NCBI RefSeq assembly: GCF_030519355.1
Contig: NZ_JAUMKC010000004.1
Span: forward strand, 1 to 64,000
Source: Mucilaginibacter sp. L3T2-6
GTDB lineage: Bacteria > Bacteroidota > Bacteroidia > Sphingobacteriales > Sphingobacteriaceae
Direction of reading: 5' to 3'
DNA length: 64,000 bases
Part shown: positions 17,190-25,002 of the stretch, in pieces
Position numbering within the stretch: position 1 is the first letter of the stretch
Layout of the letters: each line of letters starts with the position of its first letter
Made by a program: the position numbers and the translations under genes
The notes under the pieces: generated by a model
The model's input: the letters and a program-made list of their open reading frames with translations, nothing else
Databases searched by the model: none
Told to the model about the DNA's origin: nothing

Positions 17190-18620
17190 ATGGCAACATA
17201 CCATCACCCGGGCGTTTATGTGGAAGAAGTATCGCTGCTTCCACCCTCAGTAGCCGAAGTGGAAACGGCTATTCCGGCCTTTATAGGCTACACGCAAAAA
17301 ACCACATATAACGGTCAATCGCTTATTAACAAACCTGTGCGCATTAAGTCGCTCAAAGAGTATGAGCAGATTTTTGGTGATACGGACAACGTGAGTTTTA
17401 ATACTACCGGAACAGCCGGGGGAATAAAGATTAACAAGGACGCGAACGGCGTTTATTCGCTTGATGCAGCCCTGGCCGACCCTTCCGCAACTATTAAATT
17501 CAGGATGTATTATTGCCTGCAACTGTATTTTGCTAACGGCGGCGGCCCATGTTATATTGCTTCGGCAGGCGCCACCAGCGGGGGGGCGGTTTCAGACGTT
17601 GAGCTGGGGGCGGCAATGGATGCCGTACAGAAAGAAGATGAACCAACGGTGTTGATCTACACCGATGCCATTGCGCTTACCGACATTGATAAGTATTACG
17701 GATTATACACTGCAAAGGCAATGGCGCAGGCAGCTTTGCTTAAAGACCGGGTGGTGCTTGTAGATCTTTATAATACAGATGTGGCTACTTTCCGTACTAA
17801 AATAGGAAATAATAACCTCAGTTATGCGGCAGCCTACTATCCAAACCTGCGCACTACCATCCCTTACAAAGTTGACGAGGCCAGCATAAATATTATAGCA
17901 GGTACCAATGTCGGCGCCTCAGAAGTGCCGGCCAATGCCGTATTACGATTACCTGAAGGCACCGTAAACGTAAGTAAATCAATCTATCATAATAACGGCG
18001 AACTGTACAACTACATTAAGCAACAGATAGGCGCGCTTTCGGTTACGCTGCCTCCGGCATCGGCAATTGCGGGAGTGTATGCTACGGTGGACAGCACCCG
18101 GGGGGTGTGGAAGGCGCCTGCCAATGTGAGCCTGAATATGGTGATAGAACCGGCCGTAAAAATTACCGATGCCGATCAGGACGACCTGAACGTTACCGGA
18201 ACGGGCAAATCTATAAACGCTATCAGAACATTTACCGGCAAAGGCGTTTTGGTTTGGGGTGCCCGTACACTGGCCGGTAACGATAATGAATGGCGGTACA
18301 TATCAGTGCGGCGTTTCTTCAATATGGTAGAAGAATCAGTTAAAAAAGCAACTGAACCCTTTGTTTTTGAACCTAATGACGGTACTACCTGGTCGAAAAT
18401 ACGCGGCATGATTGCCAACTTCCTTACGCTGCAATGGCGGGCGGGCGCTTTACAGGGAGCTAAACCTGAAGACGCTTTCTTTGTACACGTGGGACTAGGC
18501 GAAACCATGACAGCGCTTGACATACTGGAAGGCCGTCTCATTGTAGAGGTTGGAATGGCGGTGGTCCGTCCGGCTGAGTTCATTATACTTCGTTTCAGTC
18601 ATAAACTCGTTCAATCATAA
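17190..18620 (+). CDS. eCIS contractile sheath protein 1
   Basis: A 476-residue phage-tail-sheath-like subunit; its polymer contracts to drive the tube into a target. It has the family start 'HHPGVYVEEVSLLPPSVAEV' (5-24) and the strongly conserved C-terminal domain (about 286-476) with 'GKGVLVWGARTLAGNDNEWR' and 'VVRPAEFIILRFSH'. These terminal domains form the interlocking handshake between subunits. It is about the size of Afp2/Afp3. It shares both ends with the next gene, so the pair arose by duplication; 6 bp separate them. Central residues 235-285 are short and lack the insert seen in sheath 2. Confidence 0.95.
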   Translation: MATYHHPGVYVEEVSLLPPSVAEVETAIPAFIGYTQKTTYNGQSLINKPVRIKSLKEYEQIFGDTDNVSFNTTGTAGGIKINKDANGVYSLDAALADPSATIKFRMYYCLQLYFANGGGPCYIASAGATSGGAVSDVELGAAMDAVQKEDEPTVLIYTDAIALTDIDKYYGLYTAKAMAQAALLKDRVVLVDLYNTDVATFRTKIGNNNLSYAAAYYPNLRTTIPYKVDEASINIIAGTNVGASEVPANAVLRLPEGTVNVSKSIYHNNGELYNYIKQQIGALSVTLPPASAIAGVYATVDSTRGVWKAPANVSLNMVIEPAVKITDADQDDLNVTGTGKSINAIRTFTGKGVLVWGARTLAGNDNEWRYISVRRFFNMVEESVKKATEPFVFEPNDGTTWSKIRGMIANFLTLQWRAGALQGAKPEDAFFVHVGLGETMTALDILEGRLIVEVGMAVVRPAEFIILRFSHKLVQS

Positions 18621-18626
18621 CAGCAT

Positions 18627-20648
18627 ATGGCGTACAAAACCCCGGGAGTATACGTGCAGGAGATTGCACTGCTTCCGCCCTCGGTAGCCGAGGTAGCAAC
18701 AGCCATACCGGCATTTATTGGTTATACACAACTTATCACATCCGTATCCGGTCGCGACTTAACCAACGTGCCTGTACGAATCAGCTCGCTTATAGAATAT
18801 CAAAGTATTTTTGGCGGCGCTTACCAGCAAAAAACATATACCGTAACGGTAAAAGGCAAACAGATAAGCAATATTGAGCCCGATAAACGGTATATGCTGT
18901 ATACCTCTATGATGCAATACTTTGATAATGGGGGCGGGCCATGCTATATTGTTTCGGTAGGCGCTTACGGCGATGCAATAGCTTTTGATGATATTAAGGG
19001 CGGTATTGATGCAGTAAAGGCATATGATGAACCTACGTTAATACTGTTTCCTGATGCAGTTTTACTGCTGAATGCCTCTAACGAACCCGACAAGGTAAAT
19101 TTTGGCCAGCTGCAGAACTATGCGTTGGACGTTTGCGCCAAACTGCAGGACCGGTTCAGCATTTTTGATGTATTGCAGGGCGACAAACCGAAGGATCCGG
19201 CGGCAAGCTTTGACCCGATAGCCGATTTTCGCGACCAAACAGGTATAAATAATCTTAACTACGGGGCGGTTTATTACCCATGGATAATAACCAGCTACGG
19301 GATAGATGTCGATTTCAGACAGCTGGTGTTTTTAGACGGAAATAATGCAAATGCAGTCATTTCACCTGCTAATTATAACACGGGTTTCTCAGTTAACGAT
19401 GCCGAAAAAACACTGGTTAACGACCTGGCCGCAAAAATAGCTGATACTGATACCGTACTGGGTGAGGTTTTTTCTTCACAGGCTGACAAAGACTCACTAC
19501 GACTGAATGGCACTGCTGAAATAACCGGACAATTGGGCGCTTTTTCGGCAGATGCAGCTAAAAATCTGCCTGCCCCTAATAAACCTGATACAAAGCTGGC
19601 CGCGTATATGGATCTGCTGGCTTCAGTAGCGACCGCTTTTCCGAAAGCCGAAAACGACATTTCAGCTTCCTCTCCGCTGGCCAAAGACATTGAAAAATTA
19701 AAAGCTGATACCAAATTGCAGCAGGCGCTTATTGCGCTCATTGCCATAGAGAAAAATACCAAAGTTGGCAATATTCTAACCGGGCGTACAGCGTCAACGC
19801 ATTACACCCAATTTTCGGCAGTGTCAGACTGGCTGGGTGGCGAGTCGTTTGGCTCGGTTGCCAAAACCAATACGGCTTACAATAATGCCAGCCTGGTGGT
19901 GAATGTGGCCAGTATTATCAATGATCTGGCCGGGCCGGTCACTACCCTGTTGGCGTCCTTTAGCGCTTTGTTAAATGCTGCCCTCTTTTACGAAAGCCAG
20001 GCAGAACAGGCCCTGTTTACCGGCCACAGCTTTTTTGGTGGTGTTAGCCAGGCTGTAACGGCCAGCATGCGCACCATCCCGCCATCAGGAGCAGTAGCCG
20101 GCGTTTATGCTGCTGTAGATGCTGCCCGCGGCGTGTGGAAAGCGCCTGCAAATGTTAGTCTGAACAACGTAATAGGCCCCGCTGTAAAGATTGACAATAT
20201 TGACCAGGATGATATGAATGTTACTTCCACCGGCAAATCGGTTAATGCTATAAGGGCATTTGCCGGAAAAGGCACGCTGGTTTGGGGCGCCCGTACGTTG
20301 GCCGGTAACGATAACGAATGGCGTTACGTGCCCGTGAGGCGCTTCTTTATCATGGTCGAAGAATCAGTGAGGAATGCAACCTATCCTTTCGTTTTTGAAA
20401 ATAACGACGCCAATACCTGGACTAAACTTCGCATGATGGTGCAAAACTTCCTTACGCTGCAATGGCGCGCGGGAGCATTGCAGGGCGCCAAACCCGAAGA
20501 CGCGTTTTATGTACATGTTGGGCTGAATGAAACTATGACGGCCGACGATATATTGAACGGGCTATTGATAGTTGAAATTGGCATGGCTGTGGTACGCCCG
20601 GCAGAATTTATCATTCTGCGCTTTAGCCACAAAATGCAGGAAAATTAA
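18627..20648 (+). CDS. eCIS contractile sheath protein 2 with large insert
   Basis: A 673-residue sheath paralogue. N-terminal (1 to about 240) and C-terminal (483-673) domains match sheath 1 closely, including 'GARTLAGNDNEWRY' and 'TLQWRAGALQGAKPEDAF'. Between them is ~185 residues more than in sheath 1 (about 246-480), Ala/Leu/Ser-rich and probably helical, with 'FSVNDAEKTLVNDLAAKI' and 'ASIINDLAGPVTTLLASF'. In other systems, minor sheath paralogues sit next to the baseplate or cap or show extra outer domains, so an accessory ring or surface-decorating role is inferred. A 124-bp gap, the largest in the cluster after its start, follows. Confidence 0.93.
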   Translation: MAYKTPGVYVQEIALLPPSVAEVATAIPAFIGYTQLITSVSGRDLTNVPVRISSLIEYQSIFGGAYQQKTYTVTVKGKQISNIEPDKRYMLYTSMMQYFDNGGGPCYIVSVGAYGDAIAFDDIKGGIDAVKAYDEPTLILFPDAVLLLNASNEPDKVNFGQLQNYALDVCAKLQDRFSIFDVLQGDKPKDPAASFDPIADFRDQTGINNLNYGAVYYPWIITSYGIDVDFRQLVFLDGNNANAVISPANYNTGFSVNDAEKTLVNDLAAKIADTDTVLGEVFSSQADKDSLRLNGTAEITGQLGAFSADAAKNLPAPNKPDTKLAAYMDLLASVATAFPKAENDISASSPLAKDIEKLKADTKLQQALIALIAIEKNTKVGNILTGRTASTHYTQFSAVSDWLGGESFGSVAKTNTAYNNASLVVNVASIINDLAGPVTTLLASFSALLNAALFYESQAEQALFTGHSFFGGVSQAVTASMRTIPPSGAVAGVYAAVDAARGVWKAPANVSLNNVIGPAVKIDNIDQDDMNVTSTGKSVNAIRAFAGKGTLVWGARTLAGNDNEWRYVPVRRFFIMVEESVRNATYPFVFENNDANTWTKLRMMVQNFLTLQWRAGALQGAKPEDAFYVHVGLNETMTADDILNGLLIVEIGMAVVRPAEFIILRFSHKMQEN

Positions 20649-20772
20649 TTGACTTATAACATAAAGCAAAGTCCGGGTAAACGCCTGGAGTAAATGAACA
20701 AAAAATAATAAATAATTAACCATTCCGGGCTTTGGGCTTTCAGCTTTTTGCTTTGGACTTAAAACACACACA
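20649..20772 (+). other. Only sizeable gap inside the eCIS cluster
   Basis: 124 bases with no gene, between sheath 2 and tube 1. It ends in a 'gctttgggctttcagctttt' word run (about 20727-20760) of a kind dispersed in Sphingobacteriaceae intergenic DNA. A second promoter or an mRNA processing site that would set tube and baseplate dosage could lie here, but I find no exact TAnnTTTG. Confidence 0.45.
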
Positions 20773-21204
20773 ATGGCAAATTATCCTCTACCCAAATTCC
20801 ATTTCCAGGTTGACTGGGGTGGCACGCACATCGGTTTTACTGAAGTAACCGGTTTGCAAATTGAAACTGAAGTGATAGAGTACCGTGAAGGCAGCAGCAA
20901 GGAATACAATAAAGTAAAGATGCCGGGGATGCGCAAGTTTGGAAACATCACCTTAAAGCGCGGCACCTTTGCCAACGACAACGAATTTTATGACTGGATG
21001 AACACCGTTAAACTGAACACTATTGAACGGCGCGACCTTACTATTAACCTGCTGAATGAGGAGCATCAGCCGGTTGTTACCTGGTCGGTTAAGAACGCCT
21101 TCCCGGTAAAGATACAGTCGGCGGATCTTAAGGCCGATGCCAACGAGGCTGCAATTGAAACGCTGGAGGTGGCACACGAAGGTTTAACCATTAAAAACGG
21201 TTAA
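20773..21204 (+). CDS. eCIS inner tube protein 1 (gp19-like)
   Basis: A 143-residue Hcp/gp19-fold tube subunit; stacked hexamers form the rigid inner tube. Conserved features are 'FHFQVDWGGTHIGFTEVTGL' (9-28), 'EYREGSSKEYNKVKMPG' and 'NITLKRG', with the terminal strand 'IETLEVAHEGL'. It is the more canonical of the two tube proteins, like Afp1, and probably the main tube subunit. The next tube gene starts 4 bp downstream. Confidence 0.95.
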   Translation: MANYPLPKFHFQVDWGGTHIGFTEVTGLQIETEVIEYREGSSKEYNKVKMPGMRKFGNITLKRGTFANDNEFYDWMNTVKLNTIERRDLTINLLNEEHQPVVTWSVKNAFPVKIQSADLKADANEAAIETLEVAHEGLTIKNG

Positions 21205-21208
21205 GTAA

Positions 21209-21658
21209 ATGGCTGATGCAAGCTATCCACCTGTAGGCTTTCATTTTAAAGTTACGTTTTCCGGCATTGGCGATGAGAATATCGACAGCCGCTTTCAAAA
21301 CGTTTCGGGCCTGTCTATGGAAATGGAAACCGAAGCCAAAAAGGAAGGCGGCGAAAACAGGTTCGAGTATGCCTTACCGGTCAGGGCTAAGTTCCCCGCG
21401 TTGGTGCTTAAACGCGGCCTCATAACCAAATCGCAGCTGCTGGTTAACTGGTGTAATAATGTGTTCAATAATTTTATTATCGAACCTAAAGACCTTACTG
21501 TTAGTCTGCTGAATGCCGACCATGAGCCGTTGCTGACCTGGAACGTGGTGCAGGCCTGGCCAAAAAAATGGAGCCTGAGCGATCTGAATGCCGAACAGAA
21601 CAGCATAGCTATTGAAACCTTTGAACTTCAATACCAATACTATACCCTGCAAACCTGA
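21209..21658 (+). CDS. eCIS inner tube protein 2 (gp19-like)
   Basis: A 149-residue second tube protein of the same fold, with 'GFHFKVTFSGIGDENIDSRF' near the N-terminus, 'FPALVLKRGLI' and 'NSIAIETFELQYQYY' at the end. It diverges strongly from tube 1. In Afp-like systems a second gp19-like protein (Afp5) forms the first layer over the hub, which is the likely role here. It is 5 bp before the DUF5908 gene. Confidence 0.92.
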   Translation: MADASYPPVGFHFKVTFSGIGDENIDSRFQNVSGLSMEMETEAKKEGGENRFEYALPVRAKFPALVLKRGLITKSQLLVNWCNNVFNNFIIEPKDLTVSLLNADHEPLLTWNVVQAWPKKWSLSDLNAEQNSIAIETFELQYQYYTLQT

Positions 21659-21663
21659 TACTT

Positions 21664-21852
21664 ATGCCTATAGAGATCAAAGAACTAGTTATTCGTGTAA
21701 GCGTTGGTGAAAGCGCTTCAGGCCAGAACCGGCCGCAAGGCGCGGCAGGGCAGCAAACCAGCGGTGGAGGGGGGGGCGCTTCTAAAGAGGAGATAGTGGC
21801 TGAATGTGTGGAGCAGATCCTGGAAATATTAAAAAATAAAAACGAACGGTAA
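21664..21852 (+). CDS. Small eCIS protein, DUF5908
   Basis: A 62-residue protein of the DUF5908 family, found only in contractile injection clusters. 'MPIEIKELVIRVSV' is the conserved N-terminal strand, followed by a Gly/Gln-rich linker (residues 20-39) and an acidic helix 'KEEIVAECVEQILEILK'. It matches the small Afp6-type gene by position and size and may be a chaperone or adaptor at the tube-hub joint. Its stop shares one base with the next start. Confidence 0.88.
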   Translation: MPIEIKELVIRVSVGESASGQNRPQGAAGQQTSGGGGGASKEEIVAECVEQILEILKNKNER

Positions 21853-22523
21853 TGCCTGATAATGTATCAAAAATGAAGATAGTAGCTTATTCCGATCCGC
21901 AGAACAAGACGGAAGAAGGCTCTATGATGGTACAGATCAACCCGGAAAGCTACAGTCAGAAGATCGAAATTAAGTATGACGATCAGCAGGCGCAGGGTAC
22001 TTCGGGCAAGTTGCCCAAATTTACCAGGATTGACCCGCAGAAGATGGATTTTGAGCTGATGTTTGATCGGACGGGGGTAGTGAATGGCGCAACCGCCGGC
22101 GAAATGGGGGTGGATGAGGATATCGATAACCTGCAAAAGCTCATTATTGAGTACAAGGGCGAAAGCCATCGCCCGCGCATGGTAAGTATATATTGGGGCA
22201 CGCTGAAGTTTGACGGAGTGCTAACAGGTATGGAGATCAGCTACAAACTGTTTAACAGCCAGGGTGCTCCCTTACGGGCGGTGGTGAAAGCCGCTTTTAT
22301 GGGTTCGGTGGAAGACAAAAAAAGAGTAGCACAGGAGAATGCCCAGTCGCCGGACCTTACCCGTGTACGCATTGTTAATGAAGGCGATACTTTGCCCTTG
22401 CTCTGTTATAAAATATATGGCGATTCAAAATATTACATCGAGGTGGCGCGTGCCAACAATCTGAACGATTTCCGCTACCTCAAAACCGGCTCAAAAATTA
22501 ATTTCCCACCTATTGCCAAATAA
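21852..22523 (+). CDS. eCIS baseplate hub protein with LysM domain (Afp7-like)
   Basis: A 223-residue hub protein linking tube and spike. An N-terminal beta domain begins 'MKIVAYSDPQ' and includes 'VQINPESYSQKIEIKYDD'. A C-terminal LysM domain (about 172-220) has 'VNEGDTLPLLCYKIYGDSKY' and 'TGSKINFPPI'. In gp53/Afp7 proteins this LysM acts as a structural adaptor rather than a cell-wall anchor. It is followed 2 bp later by the spike gene. Confidence 0.93.
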   Translation: MPDNVSKMKIVAYSDPQNKTEEGSMMVQINPESYSQKIEIKYDDQQAQGTSGKLPKFTRIDPQKMDFELMFDRTGVVNGATAGEMGVDEDIDNLQKLIIEYKGESHRPRMVSIYWGTLKFDGVLTGMEISYKLFNSQGAPLRAVVKAAFMGSVEDKKRVAQENAQSPDLTRVRIVNEGDTLPLLCYKIYGDSKYYIEVARANNLNDFRYLKTGSKINFPPIAK

Positions 22524-22525
22524 AC

Positions 22526-24277
22526 ATGCCCGACAGCAGAACCATAGAAACCACCCGCCCGGCTACCGTGGTTACCCCAGTGATTAAAATTGAGGGCACG
22601 GAGATTCCGCGTACTTTGCAGGTGGAAGGGTTGGTGATTGATAAGGGAGTTAACCGCATAGCTTCTGCCAAATTTATAATTATTGACGGCGACGCCGCCG
22701 GACAGCAGTTTGCAGCAAGTAATGATGCGCTTTTTATCCCCGGGAAAAATATTGAAATATTGTGTGGCTATCAATCGGATGTATACACCCTGTTTAAGGG
22801 GGTCATTATCAAGCACAATTTAAAACTGCGCGGCAGCGGCTCGCAACTGGTGGTTGAATGCCGCGACAAAGCAATAGCCATGACCCTGGCCCGCCGCAAC
22901 AAATACTTTGGCGAGAATATAAAAGACAGCGATGCCATAACCCAGATAGCCGGACAATACAGCGGCCTGCAAACCGACATTGCCGATATGACTATCACAT
23001 CCAGCGACCTGGTACAATACGAAGCCACCGACTGGGACTTTATAGTAGCCCGGGCTGAATTAAATGGTATGTTGGTTTTTACCGACGATGGCACGCTGAG
23101 TATTAGCGCTCCTGATGCATCATCAGAGCCTGTTGTCGAACTGTCTTTTGGGGCTACTATATTGGAATTGGATGCAGAGATAGATTCGCGCCTGCAATAT
23201 CCATCGATAACCGGCCGTACCTGGAATGCCTCATCGCAGGAAATTGATAGTGTGGATGCTGCTCCGCCTTCTGGCACGCTCAACGGCAACCTGTCCGCCG
23301 ATGACCTGGCGGGGGTATTTAACGAAAGCAGCCTGTATTTGAATCACGGCGGCGGCTTGCTGCAAACCGAACTGCAGGCCTGGACCGATGCGCTAAAATT
23401 GAAACAGGTATTCTCCAAAGTAAAGGGACGCGTGCGTTTTCAGGGTATACATAATGTAAAGCCTGGCAACATTATAAAGCTGAATAACCTTAGCGACCGC
23501 ATTAATGGGAATGCTTTTGTTGCGCATATACAGCACCACATAGCCCATGGCGACTGGCAACTGGACGTACAATTCGGTCTTGACCCCAACTGGTTTACTG
23601 AAAAATATGAAACCAGTGTTAAACCGGCGTCAGCGTTGATACAGGCAGTTCCCGGCTTGCAGATCGGCATTGTTACCCAGTTGGAGAATGACCCCGACGG
23701 TGAATGCCGCATATTGGTGCGCATGCCGGTTATTGATCCGGACGAGCAGGGCACCTGGGCGCGTGTGGCCACCCTTGACGCGGGCGACCAGCGGGGCAGT
23801 TTTTTCCTGCCTGAAATAGGCGATGAGGTTGTGGTTGGTTTTTTAAATGCTGACCCCCGTAAGGCAGTTGTTTTAGGTATGCTTAACAGCAGCGCAAAAT
23901 CAGCCCCTTTAACCGCGGCCGACGATAACAATCAGAAAGGTTTTGTTACCCGAAGCAAAATGAAGCTGATTTTTGATGACGACAAAAAATCAGTAACGCT
24001 TGAAACGCCCGCAGGTAAAAAGTTTGCTGTTGATGAAAACGCTGGAGTAATAAAGATGCAGGATGAAAACAATAATTCCATCACCATGGATAGCAGCGGG
24101 ATCACCATCGAAACAAAAGGAACACTCACTTTAAAGGCTCAGCAGGATTTTAGCGTGGAGGGCATGAACGTCAGCCTGAAAGCTAATGCATCAGCATCGG
24201 TAGAGGGCACGGGCAGCCTCGAAGTAAAGTCAAGTGGTTCGGCAACTTTAAGGGGGGCGATAGTACAGATAAATTAA
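22526..24277 (+). CDS. eCIS spike/hub protein (VgrG/Afp8-like)
   Basis: A 583-residue VgrG-like trimeric spike that caps the tube and pierces the target. The gp27-like hub part covers about 1-370 ('RNKYFGENIKDSDAITQIA', 'LNGMLVFTDDG'), then an OB-type gp5 domain with 'GIVTQLENDPDGECRILVRM' and 'SFFLPEIGDEVVVGFLN', then a C-terminal triple beta-helix of short repeats ('ITMDSSGITIETKGTLTLKA') ending at 583. No extra enzymatic extension is present, so this spike carries no evolved effector domain. The PAAR tip gene follows after 7 bp. Confidence 0.95.
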   Translation: MPDSRTIETTRPATVVTPVIKIEGTEIPRTLQVEGLVIDKGVNRIASAKFIIIDGDAAGQQFAASNDALFIPGKNIEILCGYQSDVYTLFKGVIIKHNLKLRGSGSQLVVECRDKAIAMTLARRNKYFGENIKDSDAITQIAGQYSGLQTDIADMTITSSDLVQYEATDWDFIVARAELNGMLVFTDDGTLSISAPDASSEPVVELSFGATILELDAEIDSRLQYPSITGRTWNASSQEIDSVDAAPPSGTLNGNLSADDLAGVFNESSLYLNHGGGLLQTELQAWTDALKLKQVFSKVKGRVRFQGIHNVKPGNIIKLNNLSDRINGNAFVAHIQHHIAHGDWQLDVQFGLDPNWFTEKYETSVKPASALIQAVPGLQIGIVTQLENDPDGECRILVRMPVIDPDEQGTWARVATLDAGDQRGSFFLPEIGDEVVVGFLNADPRKAVVLGMLNSSAKSAPLTAADDNNQKGFVTRSKMKLIFDDDKKSVTLETPAGKKFAVDENAGVIKMQDENNNSITMDSSGITIETKGTLTLKAQQDFSVEGMNVSLKANASASVEGTGSLEVKSSGSATLRGAIVQIN

Positions 24278-24284
24278 CAAAATT

Positions 24285-24575
24285 ATGGGAGCAGCAGCCC
24301 GGCTTACAGACATGCATATCTGCCCGATGGTTAACGGCACAGTGCCTCACGTTGGCGGTCCGGTAATCGGGCCGGGAGTACCAACGGTGCTTATTGGCGG
24401 TATGCCGGCCGTTTGTGTGGGCGATATGTGCACCTGTACCGGCCCGCCCGACAGTATTGTGGCGGGGTCGGCAACGGTAATGATTGGCGGTAAACCCGCA
24501 GCCCGTATGGGCGATAGCACGGCGCACGGCGGCAGTATTGTAGCCGGGTGTGCTACGGTAATTATTGGAGGTTAA
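24285..24575 (+). CDS. PAAR-domain spike tip protein
   Basis: A 96-residue PAAR protein that sharpens the spike. It has two Pro-Gly-Gly-rich repeats, 'GVPTVLIGGMPAVCVGD' and 'SATVMIGGKPAARMGD', with the Cys/His set (Cys14, His22, Cys44, Cys50, Cys52, His80) for the tip metal. It is only the PAAR core, without a toxin extension, so cargo is not delivered as a PAAR fusion. Stop at 24575; the next start is 4 bp downstream. Confidence 0.95.
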   Translation: MGAAARLTDMHICPMVNGTVPHVGGPVIGPGVPTVLIGGMPAVCVGDMCTCTGPPDSIVAGSATVMIGGKPAARMGDSTAHGGSIVAGCATVIIGG

Positions 24576-24579
24576 GAGT

Positions 24580-25002
24580 ATGGAACAAAAAATACCATTT
24601 GTGGGCAGTGGCTGGAGTTTCCCGCCGCGTTTTGATAAATCGGCAAAAAAGGTAGAAATGCTTACCGGCGAGGCCGATATTGAAAGCAGCCTGGAGATTT
24701 TGTTCACCACCCGGCTGGGCGAGCGTATTATGCAGCCCACATACGGCTGCGACATGCAGAACATGGTTTTTGAGGCAATGAATCTCACCCTTAAAACTTA
24801 CCTGAAGGATATGATAGAAACTGCTGTGTTATATTTTGAACCGCGGATAACCCTTAACAGTACTGAAATTGATAGCAGCATGGAATACGAAGGTGTTTTG
24901 ATGATAAAGCTGGATTATACCATCCGTACCACCAATTCGCGCTATAACTATGTATTCCCTTTTTATATTAACGAGGCAAATAATATCATGACCGCTAAAT
25001 AA
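24580..25002 (+). CDS. Baseplate wedge protein gp25-like (Afp9)
   Basis: A 140-residue gp25/lysozyme-like wedge protein that nucleates the sheath at the baseplate. 'TTRLGERIMQPTYGCDM' is the family signature (R-x-G-E-R-x-x-x-P-x-x-G). I start at ATG 24580 (MEQKIPFVG), preceded by GGAGG six to ten bases upstream, an unusually good Shine-Dalgarno for this phylum, instead of the in-frame ATG at 24565 inside the PAAR gene. Its stop shares one base with the next start. Confidence 0.95.
   Translation: MEQKIPFVGSGWSFPPRFDKSAKKVEMLTGEADIESSLEILFTTRLGERIMQPTYGCDMQNMVFEAMNLTLKTYLKDMIETAVLYFEPRITLNSTEIDSSMEYEGVLMIKLDYTIRTTNSRYNYVFPFYINEANNIMTAK

Noticed and set aside
22526..24277. Effector extension on the spike protein
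   Set aside because: The chain ends in the beta-helix at residue 583; no additional domain is present.
24565..24579. Earlier ATG for the gp25-like gene
   Set aside because: It overlaps the PAAR gene, whereas ATG 24580 follows a GGAGG and matches the family start.
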